Positions 48,901 to 61,330 of a DNA stretch of 64,000 nucleotides are shown here, piece by piece. The DNA lies in contig JAYESD010000007.1 of the NCBI GenBank assembly GCA_036927565.1, positions 130,298,230 to 130,362,229 on the forward strand, in the 5' to 3' direction. Position 1 is the first letter of the stretch. The number at the start of each line of letters is the position of its first letter. This DNA comes from Tuctoria greenei (lineage: Eukaryota > Streptophyta > Magnoliopsida > Poales > Poaceae). Made by a program: the position numbers and the translations under genes. Under the pieces are notes generated by a model. It saw only the letters and a list, made by a program, of their open reading frames with translations. It had not been told where the DNA came from and did no database searches.

Positions 48901-50547
48901 AGCATATTTTCTGCATGCATCCATACTTTGCATATTGATTAGTGGTTGCAATTCATTTATTATGTATGTTTGCTTGTGTATGTGGTTGATTGCGAATAGA
49001 CTAGTACACTCAAGAGGTTATGATCGAGAAGCGAGTATGCGTGGATCTTCGTGTGCAAGACTTTGATTTGCTTGACCACCGGAATTGCAAAATATCAAGG
49101 CAAGTGTCCTTGACCATATTGATCCTATATTTTAAATGTTTTGTTTACAAAATTGCATGCTTGTGTCAATTTGATGAGAAACTTATTTTACTAGTATTGT
49201 TTGCCATCCCTTGTCGCTCGGGTTATGGTGTAGAGAGTCGGGAAAGATATTTTACCTTTTTGCTCTGCTTAAACTTAACTGGGATTGAAAACAACTAAAT
49301 GGCCTAATTATGAATTAATGAACTTTTGAATGATAAGAGTTGATGAATATGACTATTTGGTGGTATGGGACTTGGAAGATCTAAGCAAGCATGGTTTGTG
49401 GATTGAGTTCGACGATATGGTGGTTTGCTTGCCTTGGCTCTAAGGACCGGTTCATGTGAGAATATGCCAGGACAACAGTGCCACCACAAGGCCATGTATG
49501 GGTGCGGCGTAGCTGAATAATTAGGAGCGCTGCTAGTATTGTATAGACCATTGGATGGTGCGGGGAATGTGAGTCGAGGAGGGTTACCCTGGGATCTGCA
49601 TGGCACACGAGGGGGCCCGTGGGTGGGAGAATGGAGATTCAAGCCTGCCGGTGAAACCTTAGTGGGCCCGTACATACTAGTAGTCCCTTTTGAAAGGCTG
49701 TTTTGTGATCTCTTGGCCACACACCTGCAGAAGTGTGATAAGGTATAATAGAGGTTCTTAGTCACCAAAAGGTGATTAAATCACGCACATGTGGGTAAAG
49801 TGGTACAACCTCTGTAGAGTGTTAAAAACTATCATGATAGCTGTGCTCCCGGTTATGAGCACCTGGACAACTTCCATGATTAGAATTGGACTTGGAATTT
49901 TGGGATGGTTGGTATGGTTTGGTTTGTCACTTGAGTACAATCGGTTTATGGAAGAATATGGAATTGTCATATGGTATTAAATTAATTGTTGGCTGGTATT
50001 AAATGGTCGGTAATTGGGAATGTTGGATTAATTATTTGATATTACTTGGGTTACGAAGGGAAATAAACTCACATAGACCTGATATGCTGCTTTTACATGT
50101 TTATGAAATGTACTTTTCTGCAATTAGCCATTTTATTCCAGTCATTTGTTTAGCTACATGTCATCTATTTCCACACTTGCTGATTACGATACGTACTCAC
50201 CCTTGCACCCCCCCCCCAACAGGTGCTAGAGATATTTTGGAGATCAACGTGGAGCACTAGGCGTGCGTACTACCGTCGATTGCCTGTGGAGTTGGTTCGC
50301 CTACGCTAGATTATTTTCCGCTGCAATAGAATAAATGTATATTTATTATTCGTGACATGGTTAAATTCTATATATCATTTGTGATGTTTATGTGTATGTG
50401 TGATGAACATCCCGGGCTCACATAAACTACACTTGGATCGTTTTTCAGAACCGGGTGTCACAAGTCATCTCAACATGTACATTAGGATCTCATTTGTGTT
50501 TTATCAATCGTCCAAAACTCACAAGGAATTGCCTAGATGCACTTTCG
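45965..50547 (-). repeat. Copia 2 3' LTR, split by a solo gypsy LTR
   Basis: The parts 45965-47451 and 50463-50547 form one LTR, matching copia 1 in order (GTGCACTTAAAACGGTGAAAA matched by GTGCACACAAAAAGGTGAAAA). About fifteen palindromes lie at 46060-47265. TATAAATA reversed is at 46738-46745 and CTAGGGTTT at 46677-46685 (60 bp). The start is decayed to CGAAAGTGCATC next to the polypurine tract. Confidence 0.82.
47452..50462 (+). repeat. Solo LTR of a sister gypsy family, no palindrome array
   Basis: It runs from TGTAACACCC to GGGTGTCACA; 3011 bp, flanked by AGTCA (47447-47451 and 50463-50467). The U5/R part matches the other gypsy LTRs, including GTGCTC/GAGCAC (49843-49862). The U3 differs: an A-rich block (about 47640-47920), then a GC-rich block (about 47938-48080), TATAAAAA at 48088 and AAACCCTAG at 48147 (59 bp). 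I find no GGACTAGTCC-type palindrome in it. Confidence 0.87.
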
Positions 50548-50561
50548 ATCTCCCCCTTTTT
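50548..50561 (-). promoter_or_regulatory. Polypurine tract next to the copia 2 3' LTR
   Basis: The reverse complement reads AAAAAGGGGGAGAT. A second tract, AAAGGGGGAGAG, lies at about 50895-50906, matching the copia 1 pair. Confidence 0.8.
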
Positions 50562-50944
50562 GGTGATTGATGACAACCAATTGAGATTTCACAATTAAGA
50601 GTAAAAATTTGATTTTCATAAAGTGTTCATATATGAGAATAATAAATGAACAACAAAAGCTTCTCACATATATGCACTCTTTATAGTGGGGTGCCTAACA
50701 ATTGTGTGATCAAAAGATGTGATGAGCAATACATAAGCATTTGACAGTTATAGCAACAATCATCACATTAACATTAACTAAGCATCACACATTAGCACAT
50801 CCAAAATAAATTACAATAGTTTGAAAATGAGTACACGTCCTTGATCACAAGTCCTTAATGGCTTAAAAAGTACAAACTAGAGAACTAGTCTCAATCTCTC
50901 CCCCTTTGGCATCAAGGCACAAAAAAAGGGAAAATTGAGTAGAA

Positions 50945-52516
50945 TCACTCATCGTCACAATCTCTCTCACTCTCAGTCCTCTCTTCATCTTCTTCTTCGT
51001 CTTCAGGTGCTTGAGGAGGAGGAAGAGCAGAGGCACCAACCAGTCCAAATGAAGTAAACTCTTGCTCAGTTAGAGGAGGCATCACAATAATATCTTCTAC
51101 CGAGTCCTGTGAAATCTGAGGTGAACCCACTGGCTCAATATCTAGCTTGTCACAGATGCCTTTGATGTTGGCCTTCACATATCTTTGATGCTTCTTTCTG
51201 GCAGACTCTCTTTATGCTGCTTGATTTCCACTTTGCGAAAAGAAGCAAAGATGGACGAGAGCATCTTCAGTATTCCACTGGAGGATCCTTTGGAAGGTGG
51301 ATGAGCAGGAGCAGCGGCCTCAGGTGTTGCGCCTTCATGAGCCCTATTGGATCTCCTCCTCTGCAGGTGAGGTAGGAGCAGAGGCGACAATGTAGATAGT
51401 AGGCATCTAATACCTGAGTCTAGTATGAAGCACATCCTTGACGAATTCTAGTCCTATCACCTTCTCAATCATGTACATGATGTAGGGTGCATAGCCATAG
51501 GACCGGTTGGGAGTGATAGAGATGTTCACAATGTTGTTGTATATGTACTCAAAGACATTGAAAGTCCCCTTCTTTCTAATGACCTTCATTAATGTCCTGA
51601 GGGTTCCCTGAATAGTCCCTGCATCTCCCTCCTTTGGTGCTATGGTCTTCCTCTGGATTTTGTTAAGAACAGCAAAGAAAGTCTTCAAGTACTTCATAGT
51701 TGGAGACTTAAATGGCATCTTAGTAGCATAGAGAAAGTCAAGCTGATCTTTCTCTATAGGCTTCATGTTGTGGATAACGATGTCATTCTCCAAAGAATCT
51801 TCCAGGTGAAGGATTCTTGCAAACTCCTCATAAGTGACACTGTACTGTGCTCCATGTGTCATCCAAATCATCGTGTCTCTATCATCACGAGCAAAGTAGA
51901 GAGTTGAGTAGAACTGAGTGATCACCTCATTGTTCCAGTCCCACTGAAAAGAGACTAGATCCTTCAATCCATGAAGCTCCAAAGCTTCCAAAACTTCTTG
52001 ATAGGCTTGACATCTCTTAGACTGGAGGTAAGTGATGTCTACCCATTGACTCTCGATAACTGGGTTCTTCATCTTTAGATACACATGCTCGTAGTAGTCG
52101 ACATGGAAATTGCTCCAGAATCTGGGATCAGCTAACTATTTGGGTTGACCATAGACTTCTACCTTCCTGAACTTGTCAGCCAGCTCACCCCCTTTGCCAG
52201 TGAAATCACTACTCGATGGTTGTCTGTTATAGTGAGTTGGTACTTTCATCTTCAAAGGGACAATAGGTCCACTAGCAAGTCCTTATCCCTTGTTTAGGGC
52301 TCTCTTTGGCCCCGTTGAGCTCCCAACAGCATCCTTGCCCTTTGCCTTCTTCACTACAACTTTTCGTCTCTTAGGAAGAGTGTCGTCGGAAGGAGTGGCG
52401 TGAACATTGACATCATGCCTTTTCTTCAGCACCCTCTCTTTGGCTCTTTGCACTCGAGCACGCTCAAACTCTTCATCATAATGAAAGGAGCTGTCCTCTA
52501 AACCTGAAGACATCAT
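50945..52516 (-). pseudogene. Copia 2 post-pol ORF (Sirevirus env-like position)
   Basis: The start at 52516 (MMSSGLEDSSFH) is homologous to copia 1 ATG 12758. Segments: 52516-52283 (basic, KKRHDVNVH), a stop at 52280, a short in-frame stretch ending with TAG aligned to the copia 1 TAA, then 52084-51407 (FWSNFHVDYYEHVY begins just upstream), with NEVITQFYSTLYF and YSVTYEEFARILHLE. A frameshift near 51410 leads to the tail. This copy keeps an acidic C-terminal extension (51178-50945, ending RTESERDCDDE) that copia 1 lacks. Confidence 0.7.
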
Positions 52517-53057
52517 GCTTGAGAAGGAGGCTCAAGGATTAGGTAAGAATGGATTGAAGACTGTGTGCAAATAGGAATTTAAAGGTTCAAATGTCAGATG
52601 CCGAACTTGTCCATTTTCAGAGTGTGTACTTGTCCGTATCTAAACATCAGACTAGTCCTACCTCGCATAAGAACCCTTACTTTCCTATTTGAACCAAATC
52701 TAGCTCGAATCGATTCACAAGGATTTGGAAACAGTAGGAATTCATCTAGAAGAGTAATTCATGCCCTAGGAGACAGGTAAACAAAGCAAGAATCAAGGAA
52801 ATTTGAGAGCTAGGGTTTTATGTGATTTTACCGAAAAATAGAATATTCGCGTTGAAGGAGCGGAGTGGGGGCCGGATTAGTCCGGGGTGGACAAGCTTCG
52901 CGCCGAGGAGGAGATTTCCCTTGGAGAAATCCACATTTTTGGTGGCTAGATGTGAAAATATCCTTTGGAGCTCATAGACGAGGAGAGAGGAGAGATAATG
53001 CAAATGAGATTTTGAGAGGTGGAAGATGAGCTCCTGGCGGTGGATTACGGTTAATAC

Positions 53058-53180
53058 CGACAAATCCGAACTAGTCCGGTCTATATTAGACAAGTACAGT
53101 GCTTCGGACTAGGGCCGGACTAGTATGTGACAACATACTAGTCCGGTGCTGACACCGGACAAGTCCGGTGTCAGCAGGAC
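53058..53180 (-). promoter_or_regulatory. Palindromes and two long hairpins upstream of the copia 2 extra ORF
   Basis: 53115-53146 is CCGGACTAGTATGT, GACA, then its exact reverse complement. 53147-53176 is TGCTGACACCGGAC, AA, then its exact reverse complement. They are adjacent. Further single palindromes lie at about 53066-53078 and 53105. The position is equivalent to the copia 1 internal promoter array (12093-12200). Confidence 0.85.
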
Positions 53181-53412
53181 AAAGCTGAATTGAAACAACT
53201 AGATTTTGGTTGCTTGATCTAATAGTGATCTAAAGGACATTATTTCACAAATAATCTTGATGAACATAACCTGTAAGCAATCAACAATCATACACCATCC
53301 ATAGCTCACCAAGATTCACTCATTTAAACAGTTTTCAAGAGAAAATCGAGATAAGGGGTAAAGTTTTGCAAAAATGAATAAACTTTGAAATCACAATCAC
53401 GTATGCAATGTT

Positions 53413-54420
53413 TCAAGCCACATTTCGAGAGTCAAGTATATTTAGCTCATTTCTTAGCTCACAAAACCTATTCTTATCTAGTGGCTTCGTGAAAATATCT
53501 ACAAGTTGTTTTTCAGTCCTAACATGTGAAATTACAATATCACCTTTTAATGAATGATCTCTTAGGAAATGATGACAAATATCTATGTGCTTAGTTCTTG
53601 AGTGCTCTACTAGGATGTGTGCAATTTTTATAGCACTCTCATTGTCACACAGGAGTGGAATTTGATTCATATTGTAACCATAGTCCCTTAGAGTTTGTCG
53701 CATCCAAAGTAGTTGTGCACAAAAACTATCGGCTGCAACATACTCCACTTCGACTGTGGAAAGAGCAATTGAGTTTTGCTTTTTAGATGACCACGAAACT
53801 AGGGATCTGCCAAGGAATTGACAGGTCCCCGACGTGCTCTTTCTATCGACTTTGCATCCTGCATAGTCAGCATCAGAATAACCTATCAAATTAAACTTGA
53901 ATCCTTTTGGATACCAAAGGCCCAAGTTGGGTATGTGCACAAGGTATCTTAGGATTCTTTTTACAACAATTAAATGGCACTCTTTAGGTGCGGCTTGAAA
54001 CCATGCACACATATACACACTAAACATAATATCCGACCTAGATGCACATAAATAGAGTAATGAGCCAATCATAGACCGATATACCTTTTGATCCACATTT
54101 GTACCATCTTCGTTGAGATCCAGATGTCCGTTAGTTGTCATGGGTGTCTTGATAGGCCTGGCCTTGTCCATATTGAATTTCTTGAGGATGTCCTACGTGT
54201 ACTTGGTTTGTCTTATGAGCGTACCCTCTCGTAGTTGCTTCGCTTGGAATCCCAAGAAGAACTTCAATTCGCCCATCATCAACATATCGAACCTATATAT
54301 CATAATCTTGCTAAACTCTCACAAAATGACTTATTAGTAGAACCAAAGATGATATCATCGACATAGATTTGACATACAAACAGATGATCATCAAAGTGTT
54401 CAACTCCTCTTGCATTGCAA
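53413..54420 (-). pseudogene. pol: Copia 2 pol 3' part: RT remnant and RNase H
   Basis: RNase H is open from 54171 to 53413 (GYSDADYAGCKVDRKSTSGT, SIALSTVEVEYVAA, ending DSRNVA), with no internal frameshift, unlike copia 1. Upstream, the RT core is missing. The sequence passes from the start of RT (AMQEE) directly to DDHLFVCQIYVDD, losing roughly 480 bp relative to copia 1 (between about 10400 and 10885). Confidence 0.82.
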
Positions 54421-55218
54421 TTACCCATTTGGATCCTTTAAGGCTTCTTCTACCCTGTATGGTTCCAAAAAAGAGACAAAAGAGTAATATTCACAAAAAT
54501 TTGCTATGCGAGATCTAGTAGTTACTCCCTTAGCAATATCTCCAATGATGTTGCTGACAGGATGATCTCTTTGTACACTTTGATGTACTCTTGGGTGAGG
54601 GACTTGTGAAGTTACTTGCTCTTCATGGTCTTCATGTTCATTGTCTCCCCGTAAATCATTGCTTTCGTGGTTATACGGATCTTCTTGTTCTTCCTGATTT
54701 TGATCTTGTGCATCGACTCTCCCTTGATTATTGTTTCCTCGTTGAGGTTCATCTTGTGCACTTGAGTCTTGTGGTTGCTCTTGTGGTAGAATATCACCAA
54801 GTGCCATTTTCCTCAACGCTTCACATGGGGCTTCTTCTTGATCTAGCACACACTTATCAACTTGCTCCACTTGGGAGCTGTTAGTTTCATCGAACACTAC
54901 GTCACGTGCTACTTCAACAAGGTCAGAGACTTTATTGAAGACACGATAGGTGTAGGCATTCGAATCATAACCGAGAAGAACCCTTCATCAGATATTGAAG
55001 CGAACTTCAAATTCCTCGGTTTCTTGTTCAGAATAAAACATTTACAACCAAAGTCTTTGAAATATGAAACATTTGGTTTGTTACCAGTGAGAAGCTCATA
55101 TGGCATTTTCTTCAAGAGTCGGTGAAGATACAACCGATTTGTGGCGTGACAAGCGGTGTTCACCGCTTCAGCCCAAAATCGGTATGATGTCTTGTACTCA
55201 TCCAGCATTGTCCTCGCC
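54421..55218 (-). pseudogene. pol: Copia 2 integrase C-terminal region
   Basis: Minus-strand frames 55218-54909 (ARTMLDEYKTSYRFWAEAVN, GCKCFILNKKPR) and 54897-54421 (acidic linker, PHPRVHQSVQRDHP) are the copia integrase tail, separated by a frameshift near 54970. It is cut at ARTMLDEY by the gypsy B LTR at 55219. Confidence 0.82.
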
Positions 55219-58074
55219 TGTAACACCCTCACTTTCATGAATTATGCCTTGCATCCATCATTTAACATGTTTAACATTAATCAACATAAAAGGAACAAGT
55301 TTAAAATGAATTAGAAACAAAACCGCACTTAACAATTCTGGGAAGTGCGGACTAGTCCAATTTCAGTGCGGACTAGTCTGATTTCTCTCCGACCTCGTTC
55401 GGACTTGTCCGTTTCGCTGCGAACTAGTCTATTTTTTTCTTCTAGACATTTTCGGACTTGACCAGTCCTGTGCGGACTAGTCCAGTGTTCCAATTCCTTG
55501 GAAATTTTGCTAAGTCCATGGACTTGTCCAGACTTGTTCAGTATTCCAGCGGACTTGTCCGTTTTCCCCTCTGACTAAAGTCAGACTTGTCCAATTTTGG
55601 CCATACTTGTCTGTTTCCCCCCTCTGGATAAGTTCAGACTTGTCCGATGTCTAGTCCGAACTTGTCTGATATCTCTCTGGATAACTTCGGACTAGTCCGG
55701 CCCTTTTCGGACTTGTCCGGTAAATCGTGACTCCGAGTTGATCTCTTGTTTCATGACTTGTATCTTGGGTTTTACGTTAAGTGGGCCTAGGGACGTCGTG
55801 CCTAACTCTTTTAGAGCCCATGTGGGACTCTAAACCGGCCCCAACTCATCTCAAACTCGAATTCTGTGAAACCCTAGCCCTCCACCTCTATATAAACAAC
55901 CCCACCCCTTGGCTTGACATATATTTGCCACTTTTCAACCACACCCAAACCCTAGTTCGTAGAGAGTCGCCACCAAGGAGGGAGAAGGAGACCCCAAACA
56001 AGATGAAGAAGAGGAGGAAACGAAAGAGTATCAAGATCTCCATCAAGTTTTGTTCTACATCACCAAATCATCTCCAAGTTCTTCATCAACCCTAGTTTGT
56101 TAAGATCCAAGTGTTGCCTCCAAGATCCTTGAATCATTGGAGTTCTAAACACCTAGTATACCTTCTACTTCCTTTTCCTTACATGAATTCAACCCCTATT
56201 CTCCAAATTCACGTCGATCTAGAAAACTCTAGTTCGCTAGTTCTGCGAAGTGCAGACTAATCCGATCCCTAGCGGACTAATATGATTTTCCTGGCTAAAT
56301 TGTGTTGAATCAATTATAGAATTAGATCGAATCAACTCCAAACCTGTGTAGACTTGTTAGTAACCATTGTAATTGATTAAAAACATTAAAAGCAGCTTAT
56401 TAACTAGTTTTGCCTTGCATTTGCATTAATCATGCATATCATATCATATTGAGTAATATTTGTGCACTCTTTGATTGTGTTTCTTATCTTGTTTGATTGT
56501 TGCGCGGATTAGACGGAGTTGCTCTAGAGAGTGCTGCGGAGGATCTCCAAAACCAGGTGTTTGAAGGCTTTGACCTGAACCAATCCCAAGAGCAAGGCAA
56601 GTGTCCTTGAACATATTGATCCTATTTTGACAATAAATGTTTTGTTTGCAAACTGCACGCTTGTGTAATTTGATGGGAAATCCTACGATATGAAGTTTAC
56701 TAGATTTGTTAACCACCCTTGTCACCTGGAATTTATGGTAGAGAGTCGGGATGGGCTTTTTACCTTTTTGCTTCACTTAATTAATTGGGATGGAAAACAA
56801 CTATAACACTTGATTATGCATTAATGAGATTATGGTTAATATGAACTGGTTAATATGATATGGTAATGGTTGATATAAGCAAGTTTGGTATGTGGATGGG
56901 TTGGATGTTATGGTGGTTTGCTTGCTTTAGATCAAAGGACCGGTTCATGCGAGAATAAGCCAGGACAACAGTGCCACCACGAGGCCAAGTATGGGTGCGG
57001 CGTAGCTGATTAATTAGGGCTTTGCCAGTGATATTTGGACCATTAAGGATGCTCCGGGAAGGGGTAGTCGAATTGGGTTTGTTGATGATTGGTGGGACTA
57101 CCCTAGGATCTAAATAGCTCAAGAGGGGGCCCTTGGTTGAAGATGTGCTCGGTTGGAGGCATTGCCACTGGTGAAACCTCAGTGGGGTCTTAATAGGCTA
57201 GTAATCCCTTTGTAAAGGCTACTTTGTGATATCTTGGCCATACACAAAATGAAGTGTAATGGCATGAGGGAGGTTCTTTAGTCGTTGACGGGTAATGAAA
57301 TGACAAACATGTGGGTAAAGTGGTAAAAACTCAGTAGAGTGTATTAAAACTATCATGATAGTCGTGCTCCCAGTTAAGAGCACCTAGATGACCTACATGA
57401 TTAGAGGGAACTTGGTACTGGATGGTTTTTGGAAAGGTTATGGTTTGGTACTGGTTATGGGATGGAATTATGGTTTATGACAATGAATATGGTTAATGGT
57501 AATGGTGAAATCTGGAATATGGATGATGGTAATGAATTATGGACTGGTATTATGATATTTACATGTTTTATGATAGGATTACTTCACATACATAATATAT
57601 ATTGCTTTCCAAATGTTTTAATGTACTTTTCAGCACTTAGCCATTATAATATTCGTCATTTGAATCAGCTACATGTCATACTTTCCACACTTGCTGAGTA
57701 CAACATGTAATCACTCTTGCAATCCCCCCTAACAGTTGTAGGTTAGATTTGGGAGTATAAAGATGATAATGTGAAGTTCTAGGCCGTATCTGCTGTCAGC
57801 TTTGCTTGTGGTGTTGATTGGAGTTGCGCTATCCCTAATGCTTAGCTGCATAGTTGCTTAATTAGATTACTTCTGCTACATTAGTTCAAACTTGTCATCA
57901 ATATTCATTAGAGTTGTATTCGAGGATGTTATTAATTGTGTAATAAAATCTGTTAATTAATCCTTTTCTGTGGTAATTTTCTGTATATCATTTGTGGTGC
58001 ACTTGTGTATGTGTGTTGAACGTCCTGGGCACACATATACTGCACTTGGTTCATTTTCGGAACCGGGTGTCACA
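55219..58074 (+). repeat. Gypsy B 5' LTR
   Basis: It runs from TGTAACACCC to GGGTGTCACA; 2856 bp. Palindromes lie at about 55347-55715. GACGTC precedes TATATAAA at 55889, and AAACCCTAG at 55947 (58 bp) follows. ACTATCATGATAG and GTGCTC/GAGCAC (57364-57383) are conserved. Confidence 0.9.
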
Positions 58075-58077
58075 AAT

Positions 58078-58089
58078 TGGTATCAGAGC
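58078..58089 (+). promoter_or_regulatory. Primer binding site of gypsy B
   Basis: TGGTATCAGAGC, three bases after the LTR end. Confidence 0.9.
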
Positions 58090-60944
58090 CACAAGTTTGA
58101 CCGTAGGATGCAGCCTAGATAGAATGGACACTTTAGAGCACATAGGAGCACTCAGGGAGCGTTGTGCTTTTGGTTGGTGTGCTGTTTGCTATATATTATT
58201 TGCTTGTGTGCTTAATAGAGGATTTTGTGATGCTTTAGCATTGCCATGTCCATGTAGGCTAGTATAGTTAGTTGTTTAGTTTCATATCCCTTGATGCATA
58301 TAGTTGGGGACATTTTCTAATTTGTTACCTATTACTTTTCTTCAGAAGGTGAGGACTTGCAACCAGAGGGATGGCATGATGAAGAGGAGTCAATGGAGCA
58401 CCTCAGAACAACAATGGACAAGGACCTTCCCATGGAGCTATCAATACTGAGCAGCTATTGGCTATGCAGAACCAGCTCATGCAAACCATGATACGGACTA
58501 GGGGATTGTTGCAGGCTGGCAACAACAACAGTCATCCCCACATGCCTCCACCGCCACCCCACCACCTCATAACCGGTTGGGAGAGTTCATGAGGACTAGG
58601 CCACCGACCTTTGCTCAAGCTGCCGACCCTATGGATGCCAATGATTGGCTCAAGTCCGTATAGAAGAAGCTAGCTATTGTCCAATGCAGGGACCGGGAGA
58701 AAGTGCTTTTTGCTTCTGATCAATTAGTTGGAGCAGCTGCAGATTGGTGGGATGCTTATTGCAATGCTCATGAAAATAAAGAGGGGATCACCTGGACAGA
58801 ATTCAAGGAGAGCTTCCGTTGTCATTATGTGCCAGAAGGTGTCATGATCTTGAAGAGGCAACAATTTGAAAACTTGAGGCAAGGAAGATCGAGTGTGGGT
58901 GAATATATCAATAAATTCACTCAACTTTCAAGGTATGCACCTGAGGATGTGAGGCGGGACAGCCGAAAGCAATATTTATTCATGAGGGGCCTGAACAATG
59001 AGATCTAAGTGCAATTGCTCAATTGTAATTATGCCAACTTCCAGAAGCTTGTGGACAAGGCAATTGTTGTGGAGAACAAAGTCCGTGAGATGGAGCAAGA
59101 CAACAAGAGGAAGACACCATATCAAGGACAGCAACAAGGAAGTAATGTGTGCCCTCTCTTCACACCATCCAATGCGCCTTATTATAGCTCTTCTGCTCCT
59201 GTGCAACGCCCTAGATTTGCATTGTGTCCAGCTCAGTTTCTGCAGCAGCGCCCTGTTATGCAAGCGCCTAGGCCTCCAATGCCTTATGCACCTCGTGCCA
59301 ACTTTCCTGGTGCAAACATTTAGAATCAAGTCCGTCCAAATTTTGGTGCAACAAAGAAGTTCTATACTTGTGGAGAAGCTGGACACTTTGCACATCAATG
59401 CCCTAAGTTAGGAATTGGTCAAGGAAGCAATGCGCCAAGACAGAACCCAAGACCCAATGGAGGAGCGCCACAAGGAAACTGTGGACAGTAGAATTTGGCT
59501 CGCGGCAATGTGAACCATGTCTCAACGGAGGAAGCTCAACAAGCGGAGGACGCGATCATTGGTATGTTTCTCGCAAACTCCAACCCCGCGACTATGCTAT
59601 TTGATTCTGGAGCATCGCATTCATTCATTGCATAAGAATATGTTGCCAAGTACGGTTTGCCTATCTCTCATATGAAGTTTACTCTATTGGTTAGGTCTCC
59701 TGAAGGAGAGATGACGACAAATATAGCATGTCCAAAGGTAAGCCTTAGAATAAGGGGGTAGACTTCTTCACCATCCTTATAGTTTTGGATTCTCAAGGAT
59801 TGGACATTATACTTTGTATGGACTGGTTGAGGAAGCACAATGGAGTCATCAAATGTGCCACAAAGACGATGAAGTTTACCAACGAGGAAGAGATCACCGT
59901 AGAATTTGAAGCAACTCAACATGCATCGAAAGAAGTGGAGCTGAATCACATAGATGGTGATGCAATTGGGGAGATTTCGGTGGTGTGTGAATTTTTGGAC
60001 GTGTTTCTAGATGAGTTGCCATGTATGCCACCTGATTGAGACATTGAGTTTGTTATTGATTTAATACCTAGAACTGCACCTATAGTTAAGAGGTCGTATA
60101 GGATGGCTCCTAAGGAATTAGCGGAACTCAAGAAGAAGATTCAAGAGCAACTAGAGAAGGGTTTTATTCGCCTAAGCTCTTCACCTTGGGGAGCACCCGT
60201 TCTATTTGTGGACAAGAAGGATGGATCACAAAGGATGTGTGTAGATTACCGAGCTCTCAATGAGGTGACCATCAAGAAAAAGTACACCTTGGCACGCATA
60301 GAAGACTAGTTTGATCAGATGACGAGTGCTTGTGTCTTCTCCAAAATTGATTTGAGGTCGGGATACTTTCAAATGAAGATTAGACCATCGGACATACCTA
60401 AGACAGCTTTCAGGACACGATATGGATCTTATGAGTACACCTTGATGTCCTTCGGATTGACCAATGCACCTACCTACTTTATGTACCTCATGAATAAGGT
60501 CTTCATTGAGTACTTGGATAAGTTCGTTGTGGTGTTTATTGATGACATTATGATCTACTCGAAGGATGAGAAGGAACACGAGGAACACTTGAGGCTTACA
60601 TTGCAGAAATTGAGGATGCATCAACTATACGCCAAGTTCAACAAGTGTCAGTTTTTGTTAAGGGAAGTGTCATTTTTTGGTCATATCATCTCGGGAGGAG
60701 GTGTATCGGTTGACCCAGGAAAGGTGAGAGATGTGTTGAAATGGGAGCCACCGCAAAATGTAAAGGAAATAAGGAGTTTTCTTGGGATGGCTGGATACTA
60801 CTGTAGGTTCATCAAGGACTTCTCCAAAATAGCCAAGCCCATGACGAAGTTGTTAATGAAGGGGAAAGCTTTCCAATGGACTCAAGCTTGTCAAGAAAGC
60901 TTTGAGGAGTTGAAGAAGAGGTTAATTACAACCCCAGTTCGGGT

Positions 60945-61330
60945 GGCAGCTCTCGAACTGTGAGTTGATTACTTACTCCTTTCCTACTCAAGGCATCGGC
61001 CACTACATTAGCCTTCTCTGGATGATAGTTGGTTCCCACATCATAATCCTTGATGAGCTCCAACCATCTTCGTTGCCTCAAATTCAGATCCGTTTGTGTG
61101 AAAATATACTTAAGACTCTTATGATCCGTGTAAATTTCACACCTATGACCAAGGATATAGTTTCTCCAAATCTTCAATGCGTGTACCACGACTGCGAGTT
61201 CCAAATGATGTGTTGGATAATTATGCTCATGTTTCTTCAATTGTCTTGATGCATAGGCTACTACTTGACCTTCTTGCATGAGCACACATCCAAGTCCTTG
61301 TCTTGATGCGTCGCAATAAATATCAAAACT
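60945..61330 (-). other. Micro-inversion in the RNase H region
   Basis: RNase H coding sequence (QVVAYASRQLKKHEHNYPTH, TDHKSLKYIFTQTDLN) reads on the minus strand while RT before and integrase after read on the plus strand. Relative to gypsy 3, roughly 20 bp is lost at the left junction and 38 bp at the right. Confidence 0.88.
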
